A stretch of DNA of 64,000 nt from Flavobacterium ovatum (GCF_040703125.1 NZ_CP160035.1:1488001-1552000); one strand, 5' to 3'. Numbered from the stretch's first letter, positions 43,652 through 54,042 are shown. The notes: generated by a model not told the origin, from the sequence alone. Numbers and translations are program-made.

Positions 43652-43716
43652 AAGTTAGAGGTTAGAAGTTAGAGGTACGTATGGTGACCTCTAACTTCTA
43701 ATTTCCAACTTCTAAG
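43652..43716. repeat. Palindromic intergenic repeat between clpP and clpX
   Basis: TTAGAAGTTAGAGGT (43662-43676) and ACCTCTAACTTCTAA (43687-43701) are perfect 15-nt inverted arms with a 10-nt loop, flanked by further AAGTTAGAGG and CCAACTTCTAA units. It is the same family as 42725-42762. There is no T run, so it is more a repeat element than a terminator. Confidence 0.65.
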
Positions 43717-43724
43717 CTTAAAAA

Positions 43725-44957
43725 ATGGCAAAAGAAAAATTAGAATGTTCATTTTGTGGACGAAAGAAGCCCGAAACCAATTTACTAATTGCTGGGATTG
43801 ATGCACACATTTGTGATAAATGTATCGAGCAAGCACACGGAATTGTACTTGAAGAAATAAAATCAGGTAAAGGGACAAATGCAGTGGGAGATTTGATTTT
43901 GCAAAAGCCGAAAGAAATTAGAGCTTTTCTAGATCAATATGTAATTGGACAGGATCAAACCAAAAAAGTAATGTCGGTTGCGGTTTATAATCACTATAAA
44001 CGTTTGATGCAACAGCAACAAGACGATGAGGTAGAGATTGAAAAAAGTAACATCATCATGGTTGGGCAAACGGGAACTGGAAAAACATTGGTTGCAAAAA
44101 CAATTGCAAAAATGTTAGATGTTCCTTTGGCAATCGTTGATGCAACTGTATTGACAGAAGCCGGTTATGTAGGTGAAGATGTTGAGAGTATTTTGACACG
44201 TTTATTGCAAGCTGCAGATTATGATGTTGCCAAAGCAGAACGCGGAATCGTATTTATTGACGAAATCGATAAAATTGCTCGTAAGAGTGATAATCCATCT
44301 ATTACTAGAGATGTTTCTGGTGAAGGGGTGCAACAAGCCTTACTTAAATTATTGGAAGGAACAGTTGTGAACGTACCCCCAAAAGGTGGACGTAAACACC
44401 CAGACCAAAAATTTGTTGAGGTAAATACACAAGATATTTTGTTTATCGCTGGTGGTGCTTTTGACGGAATCGAAAGAATTATTTCGAAACGTTTAAATCG
44501 TCAAGCAGTTGGATATTCGACTTCAAAAAATGAAGACAATATCGATAAAGACAATTTGTTGCAATACATCATTCCAAAAGATATTAAAGATTTTGGATTG
44601 ATTCCAGAAATCATTGGTCGTTTACCAGTATTGACACATATGGATCCGTTGGATAGAGAAACGTTACGTTCTATTTTAACAAAACCAAAAAATGCGTTAA
44701 TCAAGCAGTACCAAAAGTTATTCTTGATGGATGACGTTGAATTTACAATTACCAACGAAGCTTTAGATTTTATAGTTGACAAAGCATTAGAATACAAATT
44801 GGGAGCACGTGGATTGCGTTCTCTTTGTGAAGCTATCTTAACCGATGCGATGTATGAATTGCCAAGTTCAGAAGATAAAATTCTAGAAATTGATGTCGAT
44901 TATGCCAAGGAAACTTTGAATAAAAACTTATTGAAACGATTGGAGATTGCTTCTTAA
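43725..44957 (+). CDS. clpX: ATP-dependent Clp protease ATP-binding subunit ClpX
   Basis: A AAA+ unfoldase that feeds substrates to ClpP, 410 residues. It has an N-terminal C4 zinc-binding domain (CSFCGRK ... HICDKCIEQ), Walker A GQTGTGKT (about residue 112), Walker B '[10 protein letters not shown]', the pore loop '[11 protein letters not shown]', and sensor 2 in '[15 protein letters not shown]'. The ATG at 43725 is 9-10 nt after the preceding repeat region. A strong terminator follows. Confidence 0.98.
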   Translation: MAKEKLECSFCGRKKPETNLLIAGIDAHICDKCIEQAHGIVLEEIKSGKGTNAVGDLILQKPKEIRAFLDQYVIGQDQTKKVMSVAVYNHYKRLMQQQQDDEVEIEKSNIIMVGQTGTGKTLVAKTIAKMLDVPLAIVDATVLTEAGYVGEDVESILTRLLQAADYDVAKAERGIVFIDEIDKIARKSDNPSITRDVSGEGVQQALLKLLEGTVVNVPPKGGRKHPDQKFVEVNTQDILFIAGGAFDGIERIISKRLNRQAVGYSTSKNEDNIDKDNLLQYIIPKDIKDFGLIPEIIGRLPVLTHMDPLDRETLRSILTKPKNALIKQYQKLFLMDDVEFTITNEALDFIVDKALEYKLGARGLRSLCEAILTDAMYELPSSEDKILEIDVDYAKETLNKNLLKRLEIAS

Positions 44958-44983
44958 GTAGCCTTAAAGTTTTAAATATACTA

Positions 44984-45025
44984 AATAAAGCTCAAAAACA
45001 ACTGTTTTTGAGCTTTATTCGTTTA
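44984..45025 (+). terminator. Terminator after clpX
   Basis: AATAAAGCTCAAAAAC pairs perfectly with GTTTTTGAGCTTTATT around AACT. Confidence 0.85.
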
Positions 45026-45101
45026 CAAAGGTGCTTTAGTAGAGACCATTACTAAAAGTGTGAAGTTGAAAAGAAAATGCCCCCTTTTTTTATAGTCTAA
45101 A

Positions 45102-45137
45102 AAAAAACAGTAGTAAACTATTGCTTACTACTGTTTA
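45102..45137 (-). terminator. Terminator after the T9SS-exported protein gene
   Basis: AAACAGTAGTAA pairs with TTACTACTGTTT around a short loop, with a run of A on the left that becomes the T tail for the minus strand. Confidence 0.8.
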
Positions 45138-45194
45138 ATAATTGTACTCCAATGCGGTATTAATTATGATGTTTTTGAACTATCATTACACTAA

Positions 45195-46034
45195 TTATTT
45201 TTTAATGAATTTAGTAGTGTATTTTTTTTCTTCGGATTCAATATTGATAATGTATGTTCCATTATTTAATGAAGAAACATCAATGTTTTCCATAGAATTT
45301 TTAGAACTTTTTGCTAAAACAGTTTGGCCTAATAAATTATAGATTTTTATTGATTTGATAGTCTCTAATGAATTTATATTTAAAACATTGGTAGCAGGGT
45401 TAGGAAATATCGAAGCGGTTAAAGTATTTTTTTCGTTAATTCCTAAAGTAACCATATTTGCTGAAGCATATGCATTGTCAAATGCGAAGTTATTATTTGG
45501 TGATACAACAACACCAGTAGCATCATTACTTCTGAAAACCAATATTTCTGATATTAAAGCCTTGCTAAATGCAATATTCTCGGGAATAAAATCAGCGAAA
45601 GGAATAGACATGAAATGCCATTGATTATCATTCGTAAATCCATAGCTATTTGAGGCTGGGTTAATGAGTACTTTTGCAGTAACTCCATTTCCTCTCATTC
45701 GAATAAAAAACTGAGTCGCTGAACTTGTTTTTATTGCTATGTTATAATAAGAGTAAGCAGATAAATCTACAGTTACATCAGCGGAATTAGTACTATTTCG
45801 AGGAAAAAATATGCCGTGAAAATAGGTTCCAGCGGCAGTATACGTTAGTAAGTAATTTTTGGTTCCTTCATAAGATGAAGTTGTTGATTCTGAGCCTGAA
45901 AAACCAGCTCCATTGTTAAACCTAAGGCTGTTAACTCCTGCTCCTATAGAAGCATCTTCTGTGTATATAGCATACGTTTGTGCATTTGCTATAAATGCAA
46001 TTAAAAATAGTGTAATTAAGGTAATTTTTTTCAT
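45195..46034 (-). CDS. T9SS-exported protein with carbohydrate-binding-like beta-sandwich
   Basis: A 279-residue protein: signal peptide (FIANAQ), a beta-sandwich of about 170 residues ('AIYTEDASIG', 'VDLSAYSYYNIAIKTSS', 'QWHFMSIPFADFIP'), then a T9SS type A sorting domain ('SIFPNPATNVLNIN' and 'LNNGTYIINIES', ending KFIKK). The sandwich resembles the last third of the lipoprotein at 58904. With no catalytic domain in view it may be a surface glycan-binding protein. It has its own promoter with a PUL-type operator at 46106-46128. Confidence 0.82.
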   Translation of the reverse strand: MKKITLITLFLIAFIANAQTYAIYTEDASIGAGVNSLRFNNGAGFSGSESTTSSYEGTKNYLLTYTAAGTYFHGIFFPRNSTNSADVTVDLSAYSYYNIAIKTSSATQFFIRMRGNGVTAKVLINPASNSYGFTNDNQWHFMSIPFADFIPENIAFSKALISEILVFRSNDATGVVVSPNNNFAFDNAYASANMVTLGINEKNTLTASIFPNPATNVLNINSLETIKSIKIYNLLGQTVLAKSSKNSMENIDVSSLNNGTYIINIESEEKKYTTKFIKK

Positions 46035-46062
46035 GATTAAATTATTTTAGTTATTAATTATG

Positions 46063-46128
46063 TAAAACTACATTCACACAATTGGTTTTCAGGGGCTGTT
46101 TATTCTTTAAAAGGGGGAGAATTGTACA
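46063..46128 (-). promoter_or_regulatory. PUL operator site B and promoter of the T9SS protein gene
   Basis: Reverse strand: TGTACAATT (46128-46120) then CTCCCCC (46119-46113), 42 nt, then TAGTTTTA (46070-46063), one base off TAnnTTTG. It matches site C (TGTACAATT-TTGCCCC) in sequence and spacing. Confidence 0.6.
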
Positions 46129-46139
46129 AGGCATAAAAA

Positions 46140-46173
46140 AAGCAAGAATTTCTTTTTATAGAAATTCTTGCTT
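46140..46173 (-). terminator. Terminator after the GH5 gene
   Basis: AAGCAAGAATTTC (46140-46152) pairs perfectly with GAAATTCTTGCTT (46161-46173); a run of A on the left is the T tail for the minus strand. It ends the susC-susD-GH2-GH5 transcript. Confidence 0.88.
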
Positions 46174-46198
46174 AAAATTATTTAGTAATGCAATAGGG

Positions 46199-47332
46199 TT
46201 ATTGCAACATGTTGGGTACAATGTTGTTTGTGAAACTTGTACCTGCAGTATTTATTAAGGCAAACCATCCACGATCATCCCAAACACTATAAGACATAGA
46301 TTGTGCTATGGTGGTCTTTGCAATTGTACGGTAAAAACCTCTTACAATATCTGTATTTCTTTCTCCTGCATTGCTGCTTCTACCTACTCCAAATTCTCCA
46401 TAATGAATAGGAACATTTAGTTTAACTGATTGTATTTTGACATTTTGGATTCCAGTTTCAATAAACGAAGTCCCAGGAAAGGCAGCATTACTACCTGTCT
46501 CTCCACAAAACGCCCATGGATTATAAGTGTGTACTTGAATGGATATATAATTATCAGTACCTGCTCCTGGTAAACTAGCTTTGTCAGGATAAACGTTGGC
46601 AATATTCAACGCATTCCCTTGACCGTTTAGTCCAACCATTATAATTCTAGTGGTGTTATTTCCGCCAGTTGCTCTTATGGCATCATAACCTATTTTGTTT
46701 ACTTTTCGAGTATAAGCTAATGCCGTTGCATTTGTAGGGTCAGGAAAAGGTCCAGAGCCATCTAATTCTCCCAAATTTCCTTCTGGTTCATTAAGAACTT
46801 CAAAAATTAATTTTTTTGAATGGTCTTTAAAATGGGTTGCAATCCCTGTCCAAAGTGTTTTGAATTTAGTGTCAAAAGCTTCCGAACCATCATAATTGTC
46901 TTTTAGCCAACTTTCGTGATGTGTATTTAGAATCACATACATATTTTGGCTTAGTGCATAATCGATTACTTTTACGAGTTCGATAAAACGTGCATTTTGC
47001 AAGTTGATATTTCCGTTAGCGTCAGCCAGTTTGTCTGTAAATCGGTCCATCCAAGTAGTTGGAATTCGAACATGTTTCATGCCTGCAGTTTTGTACAAAT
47101 CAATTATAGGCTTGACACTTGCGAAAGTAGCCGTGTGTATATTAGTTTCAAAAGTATTTCCTAGATTGAAACCTGGTCCTAGTTCAAGTATTACTTTTTG
47201 AGCTGTTAAGGCATCCGTTGTTTCCGTATTGCCTTTGGATTCTCCATTTACAAATACAGCTTTGTCTTGGTGTGTACATGACAAAGAGCAAGCTATAGCA
47301 AGTACACCAAAAAATTTATAGATATTTTTCAT
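46199..47332 (-). CDS. GH5 family glycoside hydrolase, lipoprotein
   Basis: A 377-residue lipoprotein (signal ending SLSC). The GH5 (beta/alpha)8 barrel shows 'GFNLGNTFE', 'VRIPTTW', 'VILNTHHES', the acid/base Glu in 'FEVLNEPEG' and the nucleophile Glu in 'IHYGEFGVG'. This resembles the cellulase/endoglucanase side of GH5 (GH5_2/GH5_4-like), so a beta-glucan or related chain is likely, but the subfamily cannot be fixed by eye. It is the last gene of the susC operon, 39 nt after GH2. Confidence 0.9.
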   Translation of the reverse strand: MKNIYKFFGVLAIACSLSCTHQDKAVFVNGESKGNTETTDALTAQKVILELGPGFNLGNTFETNIHTATFASVKPIIDLYKTAGMKHVRIPTTWMDRFTDKLADANGNINLQNARFIELVKVIDYALSQNMYVILNTHHESWLKDNYDGSEAFDTKFKTLWTGIATHFKDHSKKLIFEVLNEPEGNLGELDGSGPFPDPTNATALAYTRKVNKIGYDAIRATGGNNTTRIIMVGLNGQGNALNIANVYPDKASLPGAGTDNYISIQVHTYNPWAFCGETGSNAAFPGTSFIETGIQNVKIQSVKLNVPIHYGEFGVGRSSNAGERNTDIVRGFYRTIAKTTIAQSMSYSVWDDRGWFALINTAGTSFTNNIVPNMLQ

Positions 47333-47371
47333 TTTTTCATTTTTTTTAAATTAACAATAGTGCTACTTTGT

Positions 47372-49198
47372 TTAATTCATTTTTTTTGTTTCGTAATATT
47401 TTTGTAAAACATAAAAAGCTTTTTTCTTTATTCCTGTTTCAGAAATAAGCCCTTTTCTATTCCAAAAATTTTGATATATTGGGTTTTGACGTCGTGGGGA
47501 CTTGAAGTCAACAAGAATCCAAGGAGTCATTCCTCTTAGTCCATCAATTTTTTCTAACATTTCCAGTTGTTTGATATAGAACAACTCCTGTAATTCTTCG
47601 CTCCACATGGTATCTTCATCTCCGTGAAAGCCAGCCAGAGCACCTGCACCAAATTCAGAAATAACAACTGGTTTATTGAATTTGATATCAAATGTATATT
47701 TAGGTAATTCTTTAGGCTCAGACCAATACCATCCGCCATATTCATTAAAGCTAGCCAAATCTAATTTGTTACCCAAAACGTCATCAACAGTTACGGTATA
47801 GCCATGGCGTTCCAATTCAAGAGCTGCCGCTACCAAGCGTGTATTGTCAATACTTCTCACTTTGTCTACCAGTTTACCCATGAAAATGTTTCTGTCTTTA
47901 TTGATGGGAGTTTCATTCCCAACTGACCAAATAATGATACTGGCTCTGTTTTTATCTCTTTCAATCGCTACTGCCAATTGATTTTCAGCATTGTCATAGG
48001 TTTCTTGATTTGTCCAAGAGATGGTCCAATAAACGGGTACTTCTGCCCATACTAATAAACCAACTTCATCTGCCAACCTTAGCATTGTTTCATTGTGCGT
48101 GTAATGAGCTAATCTTATGTAATTACAGCCCAATTCTTTTGCCCAATTAAGCATCATTCGCATATCCCCTTCAGAACGGAATCTTCCACCTACAAGCGGG
48201 TTTTCGTCATGGACAGATATTCCTTTTAGAAAGATCGACTTACCATTCAGGAAAATATCTTTGTCAATTGTTTTTATAGTTCTAAAACCAATTTTATCGG
48301 TTACCTTATCTAATTTCGAAGAAACAATAACATTATAAAGTTTTGGAGTTTCTGGAGACCAGTACTGCACTTTTTTTACAGGGAAATTAAATTTAGCATA
48401 CCCGTTCTCATCTACAGTATAAGTAGATTTGATTTTTAGCTCAGGAATTTCTACAACCACAGTCTCATTTTTCGCAGCATTTTTTAATTGAATAAAACCT
48501 TCTATTTGATCTTTATTATCCTTTGCAAGTTGCACTTTGTAATCTTCGATATAAATGCTAGGTGTGGAGATTAATAATACATCTCTAGTTATTCCACCAT
48601 AATTCCACCAATCAGTATTAATGGTTGGGACAGCATCCTTTTTACGAGTATTATCTACCATTACTACGATAAAATTGTCACCGTCTTTTAGTTTTCCTGT
48701 GACATCAAATTGAAACGGAGTAAAACCACCCTTGTGAGTTCCGATTTTTTTTCCATTTAAATAAACGTGTGATTCGTAATTAACAGCAGCAAAATAGATA
48801 AAGTAGTTTTTGTCTTTTTTTGGTGTAACTACAAAGTCTTTCTTATACCATAGTGTTCCTTCATAAAATAAAAGACGCTGGTCTTGAGAGTTCCAATCAC
48901 CAGGCACTTGTAATGATGGCTCAAACTCAAAGTTGTATTCAACTTTTGTTTTCTTATCAGTTGGATTCAAATTTTCATAAAATCCACCTGTACCATCTTT
49001 ACTTTCATCAAATGGTTTCTGTCTGTAATCTAGATAGCCCATTTGATAAGGGTCAATGATGTATTTCCACTGACCGTTTAAACTTAATTTTTCTCTATTG
49101 AATACGTTTTGAATCGTTTTTTGACTATAGGTATTTAATTGAATTACCATAAAAGTCAAACAGACTAAAACCATTTCTTTATAATTCATTTTTGACAT
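47372..49198 (-). CDS. GH2 family glycoside hydrolase (beta-glucuronidase or beta-galactosidase type)
   Basis: A 608-residue exported enzyme (signal ending NTYSQ). It has the GH2 sugar-binding domain ('LSLNGQWKYIIDP', 'YESHVYLNGKKIGTHKGGFTPF'), an Ig-like domain and the catalytic barrel: 'LAHYTHNETMLRLADEVG', acid/base Glu in 'IWSVGNETP' and nucleophile in 'VISEFGAGA'. The N-terminal part and 'WWNYGGITRDV' are closest to beta-glucuronidases as I recall, but beta-galactosidase cannot be ruled out. The start is ATG 49198 or 49189. It follows susD by 65 nt. Confidence 0.9.
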   Translation of the reverse strand: MSKMNYKEMVLVCLTFMVIQLNTYSQKTIQNVFNREKLSLNGQWKYIIDPYQMGYLDYRQKPFDESKDGTGGFYENLNPTDKKTKVEYNFEFEPSLQVPGDWNSQDQRLLFYEGTLWYKKDFVVTPKKDKNYFIYFAAVNYESHVYLNGKKIGTHKGGFTPFQFDVTGKLKDGDNFIVVMVDNTRKKDAVPTINTDWWNYGGITRDVLLISTPSIYIEDYKVQLAKDNKDQIEGFIQLKNAAKNETVVVEIPELKIKSTYTVDENGYAKFNFPVKKVQYWSPETPKLYNVIVSSKLDKVTDKIGFRTIKTIDKDIFLNGKSIFLKGISVHDENPLVGGRFRSEGDMRMMLNWAKELGCNYIRLAHYTHNETMLRLADEVGLLVWAEVPVYWTISWTNQETYDNAENQLAVAIERDKNRASIIIWSVGNETPINKDRNIFMGKLVDKVRSIDNTRLVAAALELERHGYTVTVDDVLGNKLDLASFNEYGGWYWSEPKELPKYTFDIKFNKPVVISEFGAGALAGFHGDEDTMWSEELQELFYIKQLEMLEKIDGLRGMTPWILVDFKSPRRQNPIYQNFWNRKGLISETGIKKKAFYVLQKYYETKKMN

Positions 49199-49263
49199 AG
49201 AATAATGTTGTTTTACAGATAGAAAAATATTCATAATAGATAATTTGTACTACTATGTTTTTC

Positions 49264-50877
49264 TTAATATCCAATATTAAATTGAGATGCATTTGCACCT
49301 ATAATATCAATTTGACTTTGTGGTACTGGACAATTGATATAATGAGACCTCCAAGGAGTTATACTGCTATTAGCATCATTGGCTTCTGCACCAGTGTTAT
49401 CACCATTTCTATAATGAAGCACAATTCTTTCACCAAGAAGTCCTAGTCGTTTTAATAAAAACCAACGGTTATTTTCGAATGCTAATTCTCTAGCTGATTC
49501 ATCTAAATAAGTGTTTAAAGTCCAAGTTGTAAAATCGAAAGCTGATGGTGTGTTTGGATTTAATCCATAACCTCTACGTCTTACTTTGTTTATGTATCCT
49601 AAAGCTGTAACATCTTGTCCCAAATTATGATGTGCTTCAGATGCCAACAAAAGTGTTTCGGCATATCTGTAATAGATGTAGCTTTTATAGCTGTTTTCTG
49701 TCCCTACAAGCTTAGTCTGAAAATCAGCATATTTTTTTAAACTCCAATGGAATCTTCGGTAATTGTCTTCAGGAGCTGTAATAGGTTGCCCAAACCTAGG
49801 GTGTTTAGGATTGTTAACAAGATAAGAGGTATGGTTGTCAGGCCAGTAATATGTTGTAAATCTTTTGTCGTTTGTTTTGTCATAAAGAGACTTTAAGTAA
49901 TTATTAGGGAAGAACCAGCCTAAAGATTGGCCACCATAATTAACATCCAAAATAACTTCGTTTCCAGCAGTTGCATCTGCTCCTGATTGTTTTTCATAAA
50001 GCCTTTGCGTAAAGACACTTCCTAACCAAAAACCACCTCCACCAGCTAAACCATCTCCATCTCCTAGTGATTGATTTTTTTGGTACACAAACAAAGCTTC
50101 ACTATGGTTTACATTTTCTCCAAAAACTTGGTTTAAATCTACTAAATCGTGAGTTGTGTTTGTTATTATTGCATCAAATTGATCAGCAGCTTCTTGCCAA
50201 TCTCCTGTCCACATAGCAGCTTTCCCTCTTATATGTCTTGCTACTCCTTGTCCATAACGGCCTGTTGAAACTTTCCAGTCTAAATTAGCTACAGCAAAGT
50301 CAAGATCAGCATTAATTACTCCAAAAACGGCTTCTTTTGTGGCTGCTTTATACTCAATTGGATCATTGAAATTAGTAGGCGTAGTAGGAACTGTATCTAA
50401 TAAAATGGTTCCATACATGCTTATTAAATCTAAGTATAATTCTCCTCTAATAACTCTGGCTTGTGCAACAAGTTTGTTTTTTGCAGTTTGATCCATTGCA
50501 ACAGCTCTAGAGTTTGTAATAATTGCAGACGCTCTGTCTATTATACGATAAGCATTTACCCATTTATCGCTTGGGAATCGAGAAGGCGTATGTTCGTTTG
50601 CTCCATAAGGAGTAAACCATGTTCTGTGAAGCCCTAAATCAGTAGCGGCAAGAAAAAATACATTAGCCTGTAGGTTCGTATTGTCTCCAGATGGCGCGTT
50701 GTACTGACGCATTCTGTTGTAAAGTGCATTCACCCCAACTTCTAATCCTTCAGGTGAATTGTATATGTAATCAACGGAAACTTTATCTATAACTTCTTCA
50801 TCTAGGAATGACTCACATGATAAGAATGTAAGAGAAACTAAAAGTGTTGATATGATAAAATATTTTATTTTTTTCAT
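49264..50877 (-). CDS. susD: SusD/RagB family glycan-binding lipoprotein
   Basis: A 537-residue lipoprotein (LTFLSC, then ESFLDEE). TPR-like helices ('EGLEVGVNALYNRMR', 'ARVIRGELYLDLISMYG') and the C-terminal 'ESARELAFENNRWFLLKRLG' are typical of SusD. It covers the SusC barrel on the cell surface and delivers oligosaccharides. It lies 43 nt after susC in the same operon; the sugar specificity cannot be read from sequence alone. Confidence 0.95.
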   Translation of the reverse strand: MKKIKYFIISTLLVSLTFLSCESFLDEEVIDKVSVDYIYNSPEGLEVGVNALYNRMRQYNAPSGDNTNLQANVFFLAATDLGLHRTWFTPYGANEHTPSRFPSDKWVNAYRIIDRASAIITNSRAVAMDQTAKNKLVAQARVIRGELYLDLISMYGTILLDTVPTTPTNFNDPIEYKAATKEAVFGVINADLDFAVANLDWKVSTGRYGQGVARHIRGKAAMWTGDWQEAADQFDAIITNTTHDLVDLNQVFGENVNHSEALFVYQKNQSLGDGDGLAGGGGFWLGSVFTQRLYEKQSGADATAGNEVILDVNYGGQSLGWFFPNNYLKSLYDKTNDKRFTTYYWPDNHTSYLVNNPKHPRFGQPITAPEDNYRRFHWSLKKYADFQTKLVGTENSYKSYIYYRYAETLLLASEAHHNLGQDVTALGYINKVRRRGYGLNPNTPSAFDFTTWTLNTYLDESARELAFENNRWFLLKRLGLLGERIVLHYRNGDNTGAEANDANSSITPWRSHYINCPVPQSQIDIIGANASQFNIGY

Positions 50878-50920
50878 AATCTGTTTATTTAATATTTTAC
50901 TTTTTTAAATAATTTTTATA

Positions 50921-53900
50921 TTAAAATCCTAATTTAAGTCCGGTAACAAGTGTCACTGGTTCTGGATAATCACCAGGGTTTTTCTCTGGACTATACGATT
51001 GAAAATCCGTTATAGTTATTAAGTTGCTACCCGTTACATATATTCTTAAATTTGATAATCCTAATTTTGAAGTTATTGTTTTAGGCAAAGAATAACCAAA
51101 AGTTATATTTTGTAATCTAACATAGGAAGCGTCTTGCAAGCCTAAATTAAAAATATTGCTAGGGTCATTTCCTTCTTTAGGTCTAGGGAAGTTTCCTCCA
51201 GGATTTTCTGGTGTCCAATAGTTTTGTTTAATTCCGTTTTTGATTCCTCTTAATGATCCTCCTTCTGTATAACCATATAGAAAAGGATTGTCTCTTGTAA
51301 CACCTTGTACCGTATAAAAATCGGCAGACATATCAAATCCTTTGTATTCCATACCCAAAGAAACGGTTCCGTACCAATCTGGAGCTCTTGAAGTAATTAC
51401 ACGGTCACTATCGTTAATTACATTGTCACCATTTACATCTAGCAATTTAATGTCTCCAGGAACAGCCAATGGTTGTGCTGAATTTATGATATTTTCACCT
51501 TCTTGGAAAATTCCAGTAGGTTGGTATTGGTAAAAAACACCAATAGACTGACCAATAAATCTTCTATTCAATATATCATTATCTTCTATACCGTCTCCAT
51601 TTGCATCTTTACCGTATAAACTAATTATTTTGTTATTGTTTTTAGTAAAAGACAAACCTAGATTCAATTTGAAATCTTTTTTTCTGATAATGTTAGCATT
51701 TACTGTTGCTTCAAATCCTCTATTTTCGATTTCACCAATATTACTCCATCTATTGCTGTATCCAGAAGACAGGTCTAACTGCTCTTGAACTAATAAATCT
51801 TTTGTTCGAGTAACGTAATATTCCAAAGTAGTGGTGATTCGGTCATTAAAAAAGCCAAAATCTACTGCCGAGTTAAATGTTGTTGAAGTTTCCCATCTCA
51901 AATCTGGATTGGGTAAAAATGCTCCTGGTATGTAACCTGATACTTGTGTGCCATTAATTACATAATTATTTTGATTGGCATTACTCTGACTTAGTCCAGG
52001 AGAAATGGCTTCATTACCAACACTTCCGTAACTAAAACGTAATTTTAAATTATTAATTTCATCAATATTACTCATGAAATTTTCTTTGTGTACATTCCAA
52101 CCAATATTTGCAGAAGGGAAAAATGCCCATTTATTATTTTTTCCAAATACTGTTGAGCCATCAACTCTACCGGCAACGGTAAAATAATATTTATTATCAT
52201 AATCATATTCTACTCTTCCAACACCAGATACAATCCCTCTTTTGTATGCTGAAAGCGTTGGTGTGTTTAATAATGCCGATTCAAGTCCGTTTATGCCTAG
52301 TATGTCATTAGGGATTCTGGTAGATGAATTTTGAAAATTATTGTTCGTTGTTTCAGAAACACTTTGAACAGCAGTAAAACCAAAATGATTTACTTCTTTA
52401 AGGTTGAAATTATAGGTAAAGATGTTTTCAATTTGCCACTCTACTTCATCTTGAAATTGTATAGCACCACTACCTTGTCCAGCATTCGCAATTCCAGTAA
52501 TCGATTTTGTAGTATTGTATGATGCTCGTTTGTAATTCCAAGATCTTCTACTAGTATTCAATCTGTATTTGAAGCCTTTAAAGGGAGTAACATCTAAAAA
52601 CACATTTAAGATATCATTTCTGTTTTCGATAAAATTAGTCGTTTGTTCTAGATCTATTAATGGATTTTTATTCTCTGCAAATCCACCAGGTAAAAAGCGC
52701 AACGAACCATCATCATTAAAGGCTTTTCCAAGGGGAGCCGTTGTAATAGAACTAAGGATAACACCGCTCGTATTAGGACTATTTGATTCAGAAAATTGAA
52801 AAGAGGTATTGATTCCTACTTTCATCCAATCATTTATTTTTTGATCGGCATTCAATCTCAATCCTACTTTATTAAAGTCTGAATTTGGGATGACTCCTTT
52901 TGTATTAATATAGTTTACACTGCTGAAAATATTGAAAGTTTCAGTCCCAGAAGAGATATTAAGAGCATGATTTTGAGTTTGTCCTGTTTGTAGCACCAAG
53001 TCTTCCCAATTTACATAATTTCCAGATTGAACACTTTCTAGTTCTAATGCAGAAAATATCTGATCGTCTGGTCTGTAAACTCCTCCGTTGTTGGTTCTGA
53101 AAGCTTCTCTTTTTAGCTGTGCAAATTCTTCACCGCTATAGATGTCAAAATTTCTGTTGATAGTCTGAATTCCAGAGAACCCGTTATAAGAAATTTTTGC
53201 TTTACCATCTTTACCTCTTTTGGTTGTAATCAATATGACACCATTAGCAGCTCGAGCTCCATATATAGATTGAGCAGCAGCATCTTTAAGTACTTCCAAT
53301 GATTCAATGTCATTGGCATTGATGTCATTGATACTTCCAATTCGTACACCATCTGCAATTACAATTGGATCGTTTCCTCCACTTATAGAACGTTGACCTC
53401 TTATTTGAATAGATGATGAACTTCCAGGTGCGCCACTTGCCAATGAAACTTGAACTCCAGCAGCTTTTCCTCTTAGCATTTCTCCAACATCGGAGGTTGC
53501 TACTTTAGTTAAATCTTCTGCTTTTACACGTACTACAGAACTAATAATGTCGCTTTTCTTTTTTACACCATAACCTACAACAACCACTTCTTCTAGTTTG
53601 TTGTCTGAAATTAATGTTGCATTAATAGTGGTTTGGTTACCCACCAAAATGGTTACTGTTTTGGTACCTACATACGAAAAGGTAAGTTTCTGATTTGGTG
53701 TAGTACTAATGGAATATTTTCCGTCAATATCTGTTGAGGTTGCAAAGGTAGTTCCTTCAATAAGAATAGTAGCCCCAGGAAGTGGTAACCCTATATCATC
53801 GATGACCGTTCCTTTTACTGTTTTTGTTTGAGCATTAACTGTTAAAGAGATCATGCTTAATAATACAATAAAGCCTAATCTCCTTTTAAGATTAAATTGC

Positions 53901-53932
53901 TTAAAAGCATTTCTTTGAATATTTATTTTCAT
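50921..53932 (-). CDS. susC: SusC/RagA TonB-linked outer-membrane transporter
   Basis: A 1,003-residue TonB-dependent importer of oligosaccharides. It has a signal peptide (SLTVNAQ), a carboxypeptidase-like regulatory domain ('VKGTVIDDIGLPLPGATI'), the SusC TonB-box region ('LEEVVVVGYGVKKKSD'), a plug with 'RGQRSISGGNDPIVIADGV' and 'NGVILITTKRG', then a 22-strand barrel ending VTGLKLGF. The ATG at 53932 is chosen over the upstream extension. An operator-like site (A) lies 86-110 nt upstream. It heads the PUL operon. Confidence 0.96.
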   Translation of the reverse strand: MKINIQRNAFKQFNLKRRLGFIVLLSMISLTVNAQTKTVKGTVIDDIGLPLPGATILIEGTTFATSTDIDGKYSISTTPNQKLTFSYVGTKTVTILVGNQTTINATLISDNKLEEVVVVGYGVKKKSDIISSVVRVKAEDLTKVATSDVGEMLRGKAAGVQVSLASGAPGSSSSIQIRGQRSISGGNDPIVIADGVRIGSINDINANDIESLEVLKDAAAQSIYGARAANGVILITTKRGKDGKAKISYNGFSGIQTINRNFDIYSGEEFAQLKREAFRTNNGGVYRPDDQIFSALELESVQSGNYVNWEDLVLQTGQTQNHALNISSGTETFNIFSSVNYINTKGVIPNSDFNKVGLRLNADQKINDWMKVGINTSFQFSESNSPNTSGVILSSITTAPLGKAFNDDGSLRFLPGGFAENKNPLIDLEQTTNFIENRNDILNVFLDVTPFKGFKYRLNTSRRSWNYKRASYNTTKSITGIANAGQGSGAIQFQDEVEWQIENIFTYNFNLKEVNHFGFTAVQSVSETTNNNFQNSSTRIPNDILGINGLESALLNTPTLSAYKRGIVSGVGRVEYDYDNKYYFTVAGRVDGSTVFGKNNKWAFFPSANIGWNVHKENFMSNIDEINNLKLRFSYGSVGNEAISPGLSQSNANQNNYVINGTQVSGYIPGAFLPNPDLRWETSTTFNSAVDFGFFNDRITTTLEYYVTRTKDLLVQEQLDLSSGYSNRWSNIGEIENRGFEATVNANIIRKKDFKLNLGLSFTKNNNKIISLYGKDANGDGIEDNDILNRRFIGQSIGVFYQYQPTGIFQEGENIINSAQPLAVPGDIKLLDVNGDNVINDSDRVITSRAPDWYGTVSLGMEYKGFDMSADFYTVQGVTRDNPFLYGYTEGGSLRGIKNGIKQNYWTPENPGGNFPRPKEGNDPSNIFNLGLQDASYVRLQNITFGYSLPKTITSKLGLSNLRIYVTGSNLITITDFQSYSPEKNPGDYPEPVTLVTGLKLGF

Positions 53933-53973
53933 ATTTATAAAAAGGTTAGTTAAAATAATTTGTTTAGTTAATA

Positions 53974-54042
53974 CAAATATCAATTTTAATACAACAAGCG
54001 AAGGGAGGTATACATTCGTTTATAGGGGTGTGAATGTATCTG
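53974..54042 (-). promoter_or_regulatory. PUL operator site A and promoter of susC
   Basis: Reverse strand: GATACATTC then ACACCCC (54040-54025), 43 nt, then GATATTTG (53981-53974), one base off TAnnTTTG. Inverted TACATTC/GAATGTA arms (54011-54017 and 54032-54038) also frame this site. Confidence 0.55.
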
